This document shows, piece after piece, positions 1 through 9,167 of a stretch of 64,000 bases of DNA (position 1 is its first letter; every line of letters begins with the position of its first letter). A program made the position numbers and the translations under genes. This stretch comes from Nodularia sp. NIES-3585 (lineage in GTDB: Bacteria > Cyanobacteriota > Cyanobacteriia > Cyanobacteriales > Nostocaceae), in NCBI RefSeq assembly GCF_002218065.1, contig NZ_BDUB01000001.1, positions 3,906,720 through 3,970,719 of the forward strand. Reading direction: 5' to 3'. The notes beneath the pieces are model-generated. The model did not search any database, was not told the origin of the DNA, and was given only the letters and a program-made list of their open reading frames with translations.

Positions 1-1
1 T

Positions 2-604
2 CCCAGCAAAAATTTAGGCGCATTTGGGGATGGAGGAATGCTACTGACGGGAGATTCAGATGTAGCTCAGAAAATGAAGCGCTTGCGAAATTATGGTGCA
101 TCCCAAAAATATTTTCATGTAGAATCAGGGACTAACAGTCGTTTGGATACACTGCAAGCAGCAGTATTATTAGAAAAACTACCACATTTAGCACAATGGA
201 ATCGCGATCGCTTGACGATTGCTCAACAGTATGATCATCAACTAGCAACCCTAGCATCTGCTGGCATTATTCCTATGGAAAACCACAGCAGCACCGGACA
301 CGTTTATCATCTTTATGTCGTCAAAGTAGATGATACTTGTCTCCTAGAGCGTCAGCAAATCCAAGACAAACTCACAGCAGTGGGAATTCAAACTGGCATT
401 CACTACCCCATTCCTTGCCATCTGCAACCAGCCTTTAGCCACTTAGGCTATAAACAAGGAGACTTTCCCCAAGCAGAAAAACTTGCAAATCAAATATTGT
501 CCTTACCCATGTACCCAGGTTTGAACAGTCACCAAATCCAAGAAGTTGTAGCAGCCATTACATCGAGCATCGGTAGTGAACCACAAAAGTTATTATTTCT
601 TTAG
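2..604 (+). CDS. DegT/DnrJ/EryC1/StrS family sugar aminotransferase, C-terminal part
   Basis: This is the 3' part of a PLP-dependent aminotransferase; the gene begins upstream of the window. The reading frame is open from base 2, and its first residues (PSKNLGAFGDGGM) are the family's lysine loop, where the Lys of SKN would bind PLP. The later GIHYPIPCHLQPAF segment and the LSLPMYPGL segment near the end are also typical of the family. Members transaminate keto-sugars for O-antigen or exopolysaccharide, which suits the export genes downstream. The exact substrate cannot be read from this fragment. Confidence 0.9.
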   Translation, partial: PSKNLGAFGDGGMLLTGDSDVAQKMKRLRNYGASQKYFHVESGTNSRLDTLQAAVLLEKLPHLAQWNRDRLTIAQQYDHQLATLASAGIIPMENHSSTGHVYHLYVVKVDDTCLLERQQIQDKLTAVGIQTGIHYPIPCHLQPAFSHLGYKQGDFPQAEKLANQILSLPMYPGLNSHQIQEVVAAITSSIGSEPQKLLFL

Positions 605-714
605 TACCGTAGGTGATCGATAGTTTGAGTTCGGAGATTGTAAGGCAACCGGCAAGGAGGTTAAGACATAAACGGATGATCAAACTTAGACACCAAAAGG
701 GTTTTAACCCACTC

Positions 715-746
715 CCCACTCGCCACTCCCCACTCCCCACTCTCCA
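715..746. repeat. Short tandem heptamer repeats (STRR type, CCCCACT)
   Basis: Several imperfect copies of the heptamer CCCCACT lie in the gap between the aminotransferase and the exosortase gene. Such arrays are typical of heterocyst-forming cyanobacteria. Related arrays occur near 6612 and 44155 in this window. Confidence 0.7.
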
Positions 747-780
747 GCTATAAGTTGTTAATTTTAAATTGTTTTCAAAT

Positions 781-1680
781 ATGGCATTTCAGCAACAGCT
801 AAAACAAAGAAACGCGGGACAATTGCTCAATATAGCAATTTTCGGGTTTTTAGTGCTACTTTACGCCCCTGTCTTGCTGCATTGGCTAGATGGTTGGCTA
901 AACAAAAGCATTAGTCTCGAACATGAATACTTTAGCCACGGTATTATAGGTCTTCCATTTGCTGCTTACCTAATTTGGTTAAACCGCAAAAAGTGGCATC
1001 GACTGCAAGATACAGCCCATCCTTTAGGTGCTGTTTTACTCTCAATTGGCGGAGTATTTTATCTCAGCGGGATTCCAGAGTGGGTGAATGTTTCCCTACC
1101 TACAATACTGGCAGGATTGTGTCTCTGGTTCAAAGGCATACCCGGCTTCCGACTGCAAGCATTTGCTTTGCTGCTGATATTTTTAGCCACCCCCACCGCT
1201 ATACCCTACCTCCTTGTTCCCTACACCTTACCGCTCCAAAGCTTCATCGCAGGTACAGCAGGCTTCATCCTCAATCAATTGGGCCTGGAAGTAGTGGTTG
1301 ACAGCATAAATATATACGTAAATGGCCGAATTGTTGAAGTTGCCCCCTATTGTGCGGGGCTAAAAATGTTGTTTACTACTTTCTACGTCAGCTTAATGCT
1401 GCTGTATTGGACAGGTGCATTATTCTCCCGTCGCACTACTACTTGGTTTTTATCTTTTGCCCTGATTATTAGCATTATTGCCAATATCATTCGTAACACT
1501 TTACTCAGCTTTTTTCACGGGACAGGACGCGAGGCAGCTTTTAAATGGCTACATGACAGTTGGGGCGGAGACCTTTACTCTGCTTGTATGCTGCTGTTAT
1601 TAGTACCTTTACTAAATTGGATGAATGACTATTTTTCCCCAGATTCAGAACTTTCAGAAGCAGCGGAAAATGCAGAATAA
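781..1680 (+). CDS. crtB: Cyanoexosortase B
   Basis: This is a polytopic membrane protein of the exosortase family, expected to be a cysteine transpeptidase that cuts PEP-CTERM-type sorting signals at the cytoplasmic membrane. The catalytic Cys is in VAPYCAGLKML (about residue 191 from this start), the conserved Arg is in NIIRNTLL, and the His is in WLHDSWGG near the C-terminus. About eight hydrophobic segments are visible. A TTG at 769 would add four residues, but the ATG at 781 is the simpler start. The next gene matches the usual cyanoexosortase B partner, and exopolysaccharide export genes follow, the usual context. The symbol is the cyanoexosortase name and does not mean phytoene synthase. 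Confidence 0.88.
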   Translation: MAFQQQLKQRNAGQLLNIAIFGFLVLLYAPVLLHWLDGWLNKSISLEHEYFSHGIIGLPFAAYLIWLNRKKWHRLQDTAHPLGAVLLSIGGVFYLSGIPEWVNVSLPTILAGLCLWFKGIPGFRLQAFALLLIFLATPTAIPYLLVPYTLPLQSFIAGTAGFILNQLGLEVVVDSINIYVNGRIVEVAPYCAGLKMLFTTFYVSLMLLYWTGALFSRRTTTWFLSFALIISIIANIIRNTLLSFFHGTGREAAFKWLHDSWGGDLYSACMLLLLVPLLNWMNDYFSPDSELSEAAENAE

Positions 1681-2037
1681 AAAATTGACCGAAGAAAGGC
1701 AGAGGGCAGGAGGCAGAACGCAGAAGGAAGAAATACAATTTTTGCCCTTTGCTATAAGGGTCACAAGCCCCTAAATTTATGAAAAAATCAAGAAATAAAT
1801 ATCTATTTCGAGACGCGTAGCGCCAGAAATACTGCGTCCTTGTTAAATCCCCTAAATTTATTTATGGGGATTCCCTTCTGCCCTCAGACGAGCGTACTTC
1901 TGCCTTCTTAAAAACACCAGGGGGAAAACTTGCCAAAATTTTCCTTGTGCTTCTCCTATTGGAAGCAGCAATTTTATACAGAAGTATTCGGTTCATTATT
2001 TGAAAAAGTTTTTACGTAAATATGGTAATTTTTGCTC
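1681..2037. other. Intergenic region with short imperfect repeats
   Basis: No gene is visible in this 357-base gap. It holds two copies of CCCTAAATTTAT (near 1771 and 1850), the second able to form a small hairpin with the following TATGGGG, and purine-rich low-complexity sequence just after crtB. No clear promoter was recognised. Confidence 0.5.
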
Positions 2038-2760
2038 ATGAATCGCTTATCTAAGTTTTTCCCAAAAAAGCAATTGGCTCATGTCGCAGTAATTATTCTG
2101 TTATTTTTATTACTGGTAATTAAGGGATTCCCCGGATACGTGACAGGACGCTGGCAATGGAAAGAACCACCATCGGTTCCCAACCTGACAGCATTGAAGG
2201 AAATACGTAAAACCGGAATCACCCTTCCTGATTGGCAAACTGTTGAACAAGCCGAACAACTCGTAGGCACAAGTAGATGGTCATTGCAAGTTCTGAAGCA
2301 AGAAGACACAGAAAATCAGGCAATATTACTTTTGCATCCGCAAAACGGTCCGAGGGAGCAACCCGAAGTAGAGTGGACTGATATTAATAGCTGGGGAAAA
2401 ATTCGCTGGCAGCGATGGGATATAGCTCAATATCGTTCGGCGGAGTTTACTGTCAACAGACCGACAAAATCGGGGTCAAATAGTCAAGTTAAGGTAGAAG
2501 CAAGGTTCTTTCGCGTCTCCACCCAACAGGAAACCTTCGCTGTCTTGCAATGGTATGCAACACCAAATGGTGGACATCCATCACCTTGGCGCTGGTTTCT
2601 GGCAGATCAATTGGCACAATGGCAGAAAAATCGGATTCCTTGGGTTAGTGTAAGCATAATGATTCCTATGGAACCTTTAGGCCAAGTGGAAACTACTTGG
2701 GCTTTAGCTCAGTCTATAGGTGAAACAGTACAAGCTACATTGATGGCAAGTTCTTTTTAG
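2038..2760 (+). CDS. Cyanoexosortase B system-associated protein
   Basis: This protein of about 240 residues has one N-terminal membrane anchor (VAVIILLFLLLVIKGFPGYV) followed by a soluble, Trp-rich domain with repeated WQ and WR patterns. That shape and its place directly after cyanoexosortase B match the cyanosortase-associated family, which resembles the EpsI-like partners of other exosortases. Its molecular role is not established; a helper role at the membrane is inferred. The ATG at 2038 is preferred over a TTG two codons upstream. Confidence 0.8.
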   Translation: MNRLSKFFPKKQLAHVAVIILLFLLLVIKGFPGYVTGRWQWKEPPSVPNLTALKEIRKTGITLPDWQTVEQAEQLVGTSRWSLQVLKQEDTENQAILLLHPQNGPREQPEVEWTDINSWGKIRWQRWDIAQYRSAEFTVNRPTKSGSNSQVKVEARFFRVSTQQETFAVLQWYATPNGGHPSPWRWFLADQLAQWQKNRIPWVSVSIMIPMEPLGQVETTWALAQSIGETVQATLMASSF

Positions 2761-2914
2761 AAAAATTCTTGAATGCGTTTGTTTGTATAGCAACAATAAA
2801 ATACAAAATTATCAGCGGCACTATACAGTTAAAGTTTTAAAATATCTTCAGAGTAAAATCCTCAATCGGTGAGACTTACTTTGACCTCGGGTTTACCATA
2901 ATTTCATATTTGAT

Positions 2915-4288
2915 ATGCGTGCATTATTCAGCGCCCTATATTTTGTTAGTTTTCAAGCCAGTATTTTATTGACAACTGCGGCCCAGCCTGTTGTGGCCCA
3001 ACCTTTATCGAATTCTGGGAAATCAACAGGGCAATTACCCACTCTTCCATCTGGTGCTGTTGAAGGACAACCACCACTGTTGCAACCACCTCCGCCTCCA
3101 TCAGGTGTTGAGGGTTTTAGTGAAGAGATATCTCCCCAACTCAACAGCTATCTTTTGGGTCCAGGAGATGCAATTAACGTTGTGTTTCAGCGCCCACCCG
3201 GCCCCTATCGCTTAGGGCCGGGAGATACTATTAGCGTTGCAGTTCAGCGTTTCCCTGATTTGGGTTTTCAATCTGCAATCAATCCAGAAGGCAACATTAT
3301 TGTGCCACTACTCGGCACAGTGTCGCTACAAGGTTTAACCTTGGAAGAGGCACAAGAAAAAATTCGGGTGTCCCTTGATCGTTTTGTGATTGATCCTGTA
3401 ATAGTTTTATCTTTAATCGGGCTGCGTCCAGATTCGAGCTTTCAAGCCCAAATTGATCCAGAAGGCAATATAGTTGTTCCGCAAGTGGGAACAGTTTCTT
3501 TGCAAGGTTTAACCTTAAAAGAAGCACAAGAAAAAATTCGCTTGAGTTTAAGTAGTGTTTTAGTTGAACCGACTTTGGTCGTATCATTGGCAACACCACG
3601 ACCAGTCCAGGTCACCGTTAGCGGTGAAGTGTTTCGACCAGGAATTTATCCTGTTTCTTCCACGACACCCCGTGTTGCTGATGTTCTGTTCATAGCTGGT
3701 GGTTCTACAATGAACGCAGACCTGCGGCAAGTGAAAGTCCGTCGGAGATTGATGGATGGTTCGGTGATTTCACAAACTGTTGACTTGTATGCAGTATTAC
3801 AGAATGATGGTTCACTACCGAGTTTACGCTTACAAGATGGCGATGCAATTGTCGTCCCACCTCAAGAAATCGGTAATGATGACGGTTACGATCGCAACTT
3901 AGTTGCTCGTTCATCTCTAGCTGTACCACAAATTCGCGTCCGGGTTTTAAATTACACTGCTTCGGGAATGGTAACTCAAGCATTACCGAATGGCAGTACT
4001 TTTATCGATGTTTTAGCAGGAATAAATCTGGATCGTGCTAATCTCCGGGACATTGCTTTAGTTCGCTTCGATGCTGAACAGGGTAGAGCTGTGACTCAAA
4101 AATTGGATGCGAGAAAGGCTTTGGCTGGCGATGCATCTCAAAATGTGCCACTTCAAGATAATGATGTCATTGTTGTGGGACGAAACTTAGTGGGGAGACT
4201 TACTAATTTTCTCAGTACCATTACACAGCCGTTTTTCAATATCCGGTCGTTTCTCAATTTCTTTGAGAATTTTGGCGGTGGGAGGTAA
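2915..4288 (+). CDS. Polysaccharide biosynthesis/export protein (Wza-like, SLBB domains)
   Basis: This is an outer-membrane auxiliary protein expected to form the export channel for exopolysaccharide. It has a signal-peptide-like N-terminus (residues 1-29, ending VVAQ), a Pro-rich linker (about 43-65), a poly_export region, and SLBB-type domains from about residue 230 (VTVSGEVFRPGIYPV, then AGGSTMNADLRQV). The poly_export motif is doubled: residues 116-170 and 174-229 carry near-identical INPEGNIIVP and IDPEGNIVVP blocks, each followed by GTVSLQGLTLxEAQEKIR. A shorter LGPGDxI motif is also doubled (81-87 and 100-106). The Wzc-like gene follows 150 bases downstream. Confidence 0.88.
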   Translation: MRALFSALYFVSFQASILLTTAAQPVVAQPLSNSGKSTGQLPTLPSGAVEGQPPLLQPPPPPSGVEGFSEEISPQLNSYLLGPGDAINVVFQRPPGPYRLGPGDTISVAVQRFPDLGFQSAINPEGNIIVPLLGTVSLQGLTLEEAQEKIRVSLDRFVIDPVIVLSLIGLRPDSSFQAQIDPEGNIVVPQVGTVSLQGLTLKEAQEKIRLSLSSVLVEPTLVVSLATPRPVQVTVSGEVFRPGIYPVSSTTPRVADVLFIAGGSTMNADLRQVKVRRRLMDGSVISQTVDLYAVLQNDGSLPSLRLQDGDAIVVPPQEIGNDDGYDRNLVARSSLAVPQIRVRVLNYTASGMVTQALPNGSTFIDVLAGINLDRANLRDIALVRFDAEQGRAVTQKLDARKALAGDASQNVPLQDNDVIVVGRNLVGRLTNFLSTITQPFFNIRSFLNFFENFGGGR

Positions 4289-4445
4289 ATGGAACCACTA
4301 TCTAATTTTTAACGCAGGAAAATAGCTAAAACCTCTACCCTACATAGAACGCCCAAGGCATAAATTTAGCGGTAGGTTGTGTTTTAGTCGGGGTTTAAAT
4401 CCCCATGGGAAACATTCTTAAATTTGGCATTTTAAATTGTTTATT

Positions 4446-6605
4446 ATGACTCCACCAATAATTAAGCGCTATCTGATTGCTTTTGAGAAATATAAATGGA
4501 TTGGTTTGGGCAGTTTTGCTTTAGTAGTCGCAGGGTCAACGATAGTGGCGACACAGCCAGAACCACCACCTAGCTATGTAGCAGATGCCGCACTTGCTTA
4601 CACTCGTCCACCAGTTTCGTTTTCGGCGACTGGTAGCGAAATTCAACAACAAGGGCAAGAACTGAGTCGGCAAGTTTTGCTCTCAGACCAGATTATTGAA
4701 CTGGTGGCAGCGAAAGTCAATGTCAAACCAAAAACTATTGGTACAAATGTGGCTCTGCGTGTACCGGAAAGAAGCCCTACTGGACAACCGGTATCGTCAA
4801 TTTTGGAGTTGAAATATCAAGATAGTGACCCGAAGCGAGCGCAGCAGATATTGCAGGAATTAATGCAAGCCATGATTGCGCTGAGTGGTGATATTAATAC
4901 TGGGCGATTAAACGCAATTATTGAAAAAATTAATGAGCGCATACCACAGGCGAAATCAGAACTCGAAGCAGCAGAACAAAAGCTAGAACAATATGACCGC
5001 CGGGAGCGTCCGGCAATATTGGCGGCTGAGAATGGTAGTTTGCTGGGTGCGGTAACTAATAGCCAAAATCAACAACGGTTAATTCAACTAACTATTGCGG
5101 GAATTGATGCCCAACTTCGGAGTTTACAAGGCAAGTTGGGTTTAACTGTGGGACAAGCTTATGTTTCTTCTGCTTTGAGTGCTGATCCGATTCTGACTAA
5201 CTTGCGATCGCAAATCTATCAAGTAGAATCTCAAATAACTTTACTCAGTAAAGATTTACGACCTGAAAACCCCACAATGATTCAGTTGGCGCGTCAGAAG
5301 CAATCTATTGAAGAATTGCTGCAACAACGCGCGGCTGAGGTGGTAGGCGGTGACGGTGCGGCAGCTCCTTTAGCGGGTGATGTTTCGGGTATCCGCGCCC
5401 AAAGCAACTTAGATCCAGCCCGACAACAGTTAGCAAATCAGATGGTGGGTTTGGAAACCCAAAAAGAAACACTCGAACAACAATTAGCTCAACAAATTAG
5501 AGAAGAAGAACGATTGCGGCAAGATTATTCTCAAATACCGAACAAGCAACTAGAGCGATCGCGTTTAGAACAAGAAGTAGGCCTGAAAAAAGCGATTTAT
5601 GACCAAATGCAGGCCAAGCTGACCGACTCGAAAACAGCAGAAGCCGAAACAGTTAGTAGCTTAACAGTAGCCAGAATACCTAACGTTGTCAGCAATGCCA
5701 CACAAGCTCAGAGTATACCTTTGACTTTAGGTATTGGTGGTTTCTTGGGATTGCTAGTTGGCGGTGGGGTGATATTTTTGTTGGGTGCGCTTGAAGGTAC
5801 TTTCAAAACCAAGGAAGATATCCGCAACAGCCTTAGACAACGGGAAGTTTCTCAGCTGGGAGAATTGCCTTTAATGCCTGTTGATGATTTGGAACGAACC
5901 GCTTTACCTGTAATCCTTTCTCCTGATTCTCCCTATTTGGAGTTTTATGAAAAGTTTCGCAGTAATTTGCGCCGGATTGGTGGTAACGGTTTCAAAGTCC
6001 TGTTGATTACTAGCACTAGTAGCCAAGAAGGTAAAACGGTGAGTGCTTATAACTTAGGTATAGCGTCCGCCCTGGCTGGGAAAAGAACCCTAATTATCGA
6101 AACAGATTTGCGATCGCCTTCTCATGCTTCATCCCTGAATGTTACTCCAGATGCCGAAGCCAACGTTGAACCCCTGCGCTATTATGGTAGGTTGAACGAA
6201 TGTATCCGCTTAGTTCCTGATGTAGAAAATTTATACATTATTCCCAGCCCTGGGCCTGTGCGTCAATCTGCTGCTATTCTTGAATCAAGCGAAATGCGAC
6301 GGCTGATGGAGGATGTGCGGGAGCGTTTTGATTTAGTAATTCTAGATACAAACCCACTCAGTTTATCCAATGATCCTTTGTTAATCCAACCCTATAGCGA
6401 TGGCATTGTATTAGTAGCACGCCCCAACTATACACAAGAAAATATGTTGGGAGAAGCTATTGATCAATTAGTTGAATCTGAACTGGGTTTGTTGGGAGTT
6501 ATTGTCAATGGTGCTGATATTTTCGTTTCCCCATCTCAGCCTTTATCATCTGAGTCAGAAGCAGGAATTTACTCAGAAGTTTCAGCCAGTGCCAATAAAA
6601 ATTAA
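4446..6605 (+). CDS. Polysaccharide co-polymerase / BY-kinase-like protein (Wzc/CpsCD fusion)
   Basis: This inner-membrane protein pairs a Wzz chain-length domain with a CpsD-like P-loop ATPase and would control polysaccharide polymerisation and export with the preceding Wza-like protein. It has a first membrane helix at about residues 18-36, a long coiled-coil periplasmic region (about 140-400), a second helix (about 425-450) and a cytoplasmic ATPase domain with Walker A-like SSQEGKT, Walker A'-like LIIETDLRSP and Walker B LVILDTNP. The C-terminal tail holds only one Tyr (AGIYSEV), not the Tyr cluster usual in bacterial tyrosine kinases, so autokinase activity is uncertain. The ATG at 4446 is preferred over a TTG at 4437. 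Confidence 0.85.
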   Translation: MTPPIIKRYLIAFEKYKWIGLGSFALVVAGSTIVATQPEPPPSYVADAALAYTRPPVSFSATGSEIQQQGQELSRQVLLSDQIIELVAAKVNVKPKTIGTNVALRVPERSPTGQPVSSILELKYQDSDPKRAQQILQELMQAMIALSGDINTGRLNAIIEKINERIPQAKSELEAAEQKLEQYDRRERPAILAAENGSLLGAVTNSQNQQRLIQLTIAGIDAQLRSLQGKLGLTVGQAYVSSALSADPILTNLRSQIYQVESQITLLSKDLRPENPTMIQLARQKQSIEELLQQRAAEVVGGDGAAAPLAGDVSGIRAQSNLDPARQQLANQMVGLETQKETLEQQLAQQIREEERLRQDYSQIPNKQLERSRLEQEVGLKKAIYDQMQAKLTDSKTAEAETVSSLTVARIPNVVSNATQAQSIPLTLGIGGFLGLLVGGGVIFLLGALEGTFKTKEDIRNSLRQREVSQLGELPLMPVDDLERTALPVILSPDSPYLEFYEKFRSNLRRIGGNGFKVLLITSTSSQEGKTVSAYNLGIASALAGKRTLIIETDLRSPSHASSLNVTPDAEANVEPLRYYGRLNECIRLVPDVENLYIIPSPGPVRQSAAILESSEMRRLMEDVRERFDLVILDTNPLSLSNDPLLIQPYSDGIVLVARPNYTQENMLGEAIDQLVESELGLLGVIVNGADIFVSPSQPLSSESEAGIYSEVSASANKN

Positions 6606-6610
6606 GCGCA

Positions 6611-6656
6611 GGGTGCAGGGAGTGGGGAGTGGGGAGTGGGGAGTGGGGAGCAGGGG
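6611..6656. repeat. Heptamer tandem repeats (GTGGGGA)
   Basis: At least four perfect or near-perfect GTGGGGA units follow the stop of the Wzc-like gene. This is the complement of the CCCCACT array near 715 and belongs to the same STRR family. Confidence 0.75.
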
Positions 6657-6732
6657 GGAGAAAGAAAAACTTCATCTGAGTCAATTGGATAATTTATTTT
6701 CTGGAAGTCCCTAAATTAAGATGTGTAGTTTA

Positions 6733-7404
6733 TTAGTCGCGCCGAAATAACCCGAATAATGGCGACAAAATTAGCCCAAAAGCAAAGCCGCCAATGTGCG
6801 CCCAGTATGCAACTCCGCCTGTTTCCACACTCATATTAGCAGCAGCTTGCAGACTGGACAGACCCGATATCACATTTTGGATCACGAAAACTCCTATGAG
6901 AATCATTGCCGGAATCCTAATGGTGGTGATGAAAAAACCCAAAAAGACTAAGGTTAAAATTCTAGATTGCGGGAAGCGGATCAGGTATGCACCGAGAACC
7001 CCAGCGATCGCACCACTAGCTCCTAAAGAGGGTATAGTGGAATCCATGCCAATAAACCACTGACACAAAGCGGCTAAAGCACCGCAGGCTAGATAAAAAA
7101 TCAGATATTTGAAATGTCCCATCCGGTCTTCGATATTGTTACCAAAGACCCAGAGAAACACCATATTTGAGATCAGATGCCACCAACCACCGTGTAAGAA
7201 TTGTGACGTAAATAAAGTTGTCCACTCTTGGGCAAAGTTAGTGCTTAACTCTCGTGGTATTACCGCATACATCCGAAAGAATTGCTCTAATTGTTCACTG
7301 GATAGACTCACTTCATGCAGAAAGACTACAATATTCAAACCAATCAACCCGTAAGTAAAATATGGGGTGATTCGCGTCGGGTTTTCGTCATGGAGGGGGA
7401 ACAC
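6733..7404 (-). CDS. Rhomboid family intramembrane serine protease (copy 1)
   Basis: This is a six-helix membrane protease that cleaves within transmembrane segments. The catalytic Ser is in GASGA (Ser130), the His is in WAHIGGFAFG (His203), and the oxyanion region HGGWWHLISN is present. The start is GTG, and an AGGA lies about 12 bases upstream. It lies 121 bases downstream of a close paralog on the same strand with the same N-terminal pattern (xxPxxDxNPTxITPYxTY), so a local tandem duplication is likely. The substrate is unknown. Confidence 0.9.
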   Translation of the reverse strand: MFPLHDENPTRITPYFTYGLIGLNIVVFLHEVSLSSEQLEQFFRMYAVIPRELSTNFAQEWTTLFTSQFLHGGWWHLISNMVFLWVFGNNIEDRMGHFKYLIFYLACGALAALCQWFIGMDSTIPSLGASGAIAGVLGAYLIRFPQSRILTLVFLGFFITTIRIPAMILIGVFVIQNVISGLSSLQAAANMSVETGGVAYWAHIGGFAFGLILSPLFGLFRRD

Positions 7405-7525
7405 AGGTGTTTTTCCTAATAATTAGCGATTATTTGCAATATAGCCTGTGTTGCCATAGCAAAGTGCTTAGACGCGACTAATCGGGTCTGTACAAAGAAA
7501 GTGCTGAGTGCTAATATTTTCCCAC

Positions 7526-8245
7526 CTACCCAGATAAAGATTCTTGATTAGATTTGTCGCTAAATAAACCCAGCAAGGGGCCAAGAACTGCCCCAAACAC
7601 AAAACCTGCTGCATGGGCCCAGTAGGCAATACCGCCGCTTTCCATGCCAATATTTGTGGGCGCTTCTAGACTGGCTATGCCGTAAAAAGCTTGTTGGATA
7701 AACCAGAATCCTAAAAAGAAATATGCCGGAACGCGGAAAGTGGGAAAGAAAAATCCTAAAGGCACTACACCGAGAATTTCCACTTGAGGAAACCGCAGAA
7801 TATATGCTCCCATAACGCCAGCGATCGCACCACTTGCACCTAACGAAGGAATGGTAGAATCTTGAGCGAAAAACCATTGTGCCAAAGATGCCAAAGCACC
7901 ACAAGATAAATAAAATAGTAAATATTTAGCACGGCCTAACTTTTCTTCAATATTGTTACCAAAAACCCAGAGAAACAACATATTGCCCCCTAGATGCAAA
8001 AAACCGCCATGCAAAAATTGTGCGGTAATCAAAGTTGCCCATTCTGGTACCGGCTGATTCACAGAAATTCCCGAAAAACTTAAGGTGAGTTCTTGGGGAA
8101 TCACAGCCGCAAGATGAAAAAACTGATTTAATGCTTGGGGAGGAAGACTTGCTTCATAAAGAAAAGCCAAAACATTAGTTGCAATCAGTGCATAAGTTAC
8201 ATAAGGCGTAATTTGTGTAGGATTATTATCTTTAATTGGAACCAC
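7526..8245 (-). CDS. Rhomboid family intramembrane serine protease (copy 2)
   Basis: This is a paralog of the downstream gene with the same topology, the GASGAIAGVMGAY catalytic Ser motif and the WAHAAGFVFG catalytic His motif. It is longer by a loop (residues about 50-66, FSGISVNQPVPEW) in the first extracytoplasmic region. It also begins with GTG (VVPIKDNNP), with AGGA about 10 bases upstream. Both copies keep all catalytic residues, so both are probably active. Their substrate split is unknown. Confidence 0.9.
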   Translation of the reverse strand: MVPIKDNNPTQITPYVTYALIATNVLAFLYEASLPPQALNQFFHLAAVIPQELTLSFSGISVNQPVPEWATLITAQFLHGGFLHLGGNMLFLWVFGNNIEEKLGRAKYLLFYLSCGALASLAQWFFAQDSTIPSLGASGAIAGVMGAYILRFPQVEILGVVPLGFFFPTFRVPAYFFLGFWFIQQAFYGIASLEAPTNIGMESGGIAYWAHAAGFVFGAVLGPLLGLFSDKSNQESLSG

Positions 8246-8488
8246 TGGTATTTTCCTGATATTCGATTCACTAGTCTCACATTACTAAATGTTGTCAGTA
8301 ATTTCTTCTACCTATGGTTTAAACTGGCTGTGCCAATGTATTATTAGGTAGCCTCACCGTCTGATGCCCCGGATTGAAAAAAAACAGGAAATAAATACCT
8401 AAGGTATTAAACAGGAAAGTGTTGTTTTACAAGCATTGCGGATGGGTGTGAGACAACACTTTTGCCAGACATTGGCTCAAGGTGATTA

Positions 8489-9166
8489 CTATTCTTCTAT
8501 AATCAAGTCGCTTTTAATTAGGCGTTTTTGTAAAGCAACAACCACAGCCTGAGAGCGATCGCTTACTTCTAATTTATGTAAAATAGCATGAACATGAACT
8601 CTCACAGTTCCCGGAGTAATATATAATTCCAAGGCAATTTGTTGATTAGTTTTTCCGGCTGCTAAAAAAGACAAAATTTCTTGTTCACGCTGAGTCAAAG
8701 GATTGACAGTTTTAGATACATTCTCCGAATACGACTCAGAGCTAAAAGTAGAACGAATTTCATTTGTTGCTGTTTCATCCCACCAGGATGCACCCACAGC
8801 CACAGAACGCAGTGCTAATACTAATTTTTCCGCAGCAATTCCTTTAAGGCAATAACCTTGAGCGCCAGCTGCAATCAACCGCGAAATCAGGGTTTTTTGA
8901 GAATGAGAAGTTAAAACTAAGATTGGTAAAAGAGGATTTTGCTGCTTGATTTGTTTACAAGCCTCAATCCCGCCAATACCTGGTAATCCCACATCTAGCA
9001 ACACTACATCCAGAGTGTGTTGACTAACTAACTCAATCGCGGTTTCACCATCCTCAGCCTCAGCCACAATCTCTATTCCAATTTCTTCCTGCAATCGCAC
9101 GCGCAAGCCTAAGCGAAATAGTTCATCATCCTCAACTAAAAGAATTTTGATGGGGGTAGACAGCAT
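8489..9166 (-). CDS. NarL/FixJ-type response regulator
   Basis: This is a two-domain DNA-binding response regulator. Its receiver domain (1-125) has acidic pocket VEDD and phospho-acceptor Asp58 in VVLLDVGLPG. Its LuxR-type helix-turn-helix (about 155-220) has LTQREQEILSFLAAGKTNQQ followed by GTVRVHVHAILHKL. Only one base separates it from the stop of the upstream kinase gene, so the two form an operon and a cognate pair. The pair diverges from the kdp operon, which lacks its own kinase domain and kdpE, so control of kdp is possible but inferred. Confidence 0.9.
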   Translation of the reverse strand: MLSTPIKILLVEDDELFRLGLRVRLQEEIGIEIVAEAEDGETAIELVSQHTLDVVLLDVGLPGIGGIEACKQIKQQNPLLPILVLTSHSQKTLISRLIAAGAQGYCLKGIAAEKLVLALRSVAVGASWWDETATNEIRSTFSSESYSENVSKTVNPLTQREQEILSFLAAGKTNQQIALELYITPGTVRVHVHAILHKLEVSDRSQAVVVALQKRLIKSDLIIEE

Positions 9167-9167
9167 C

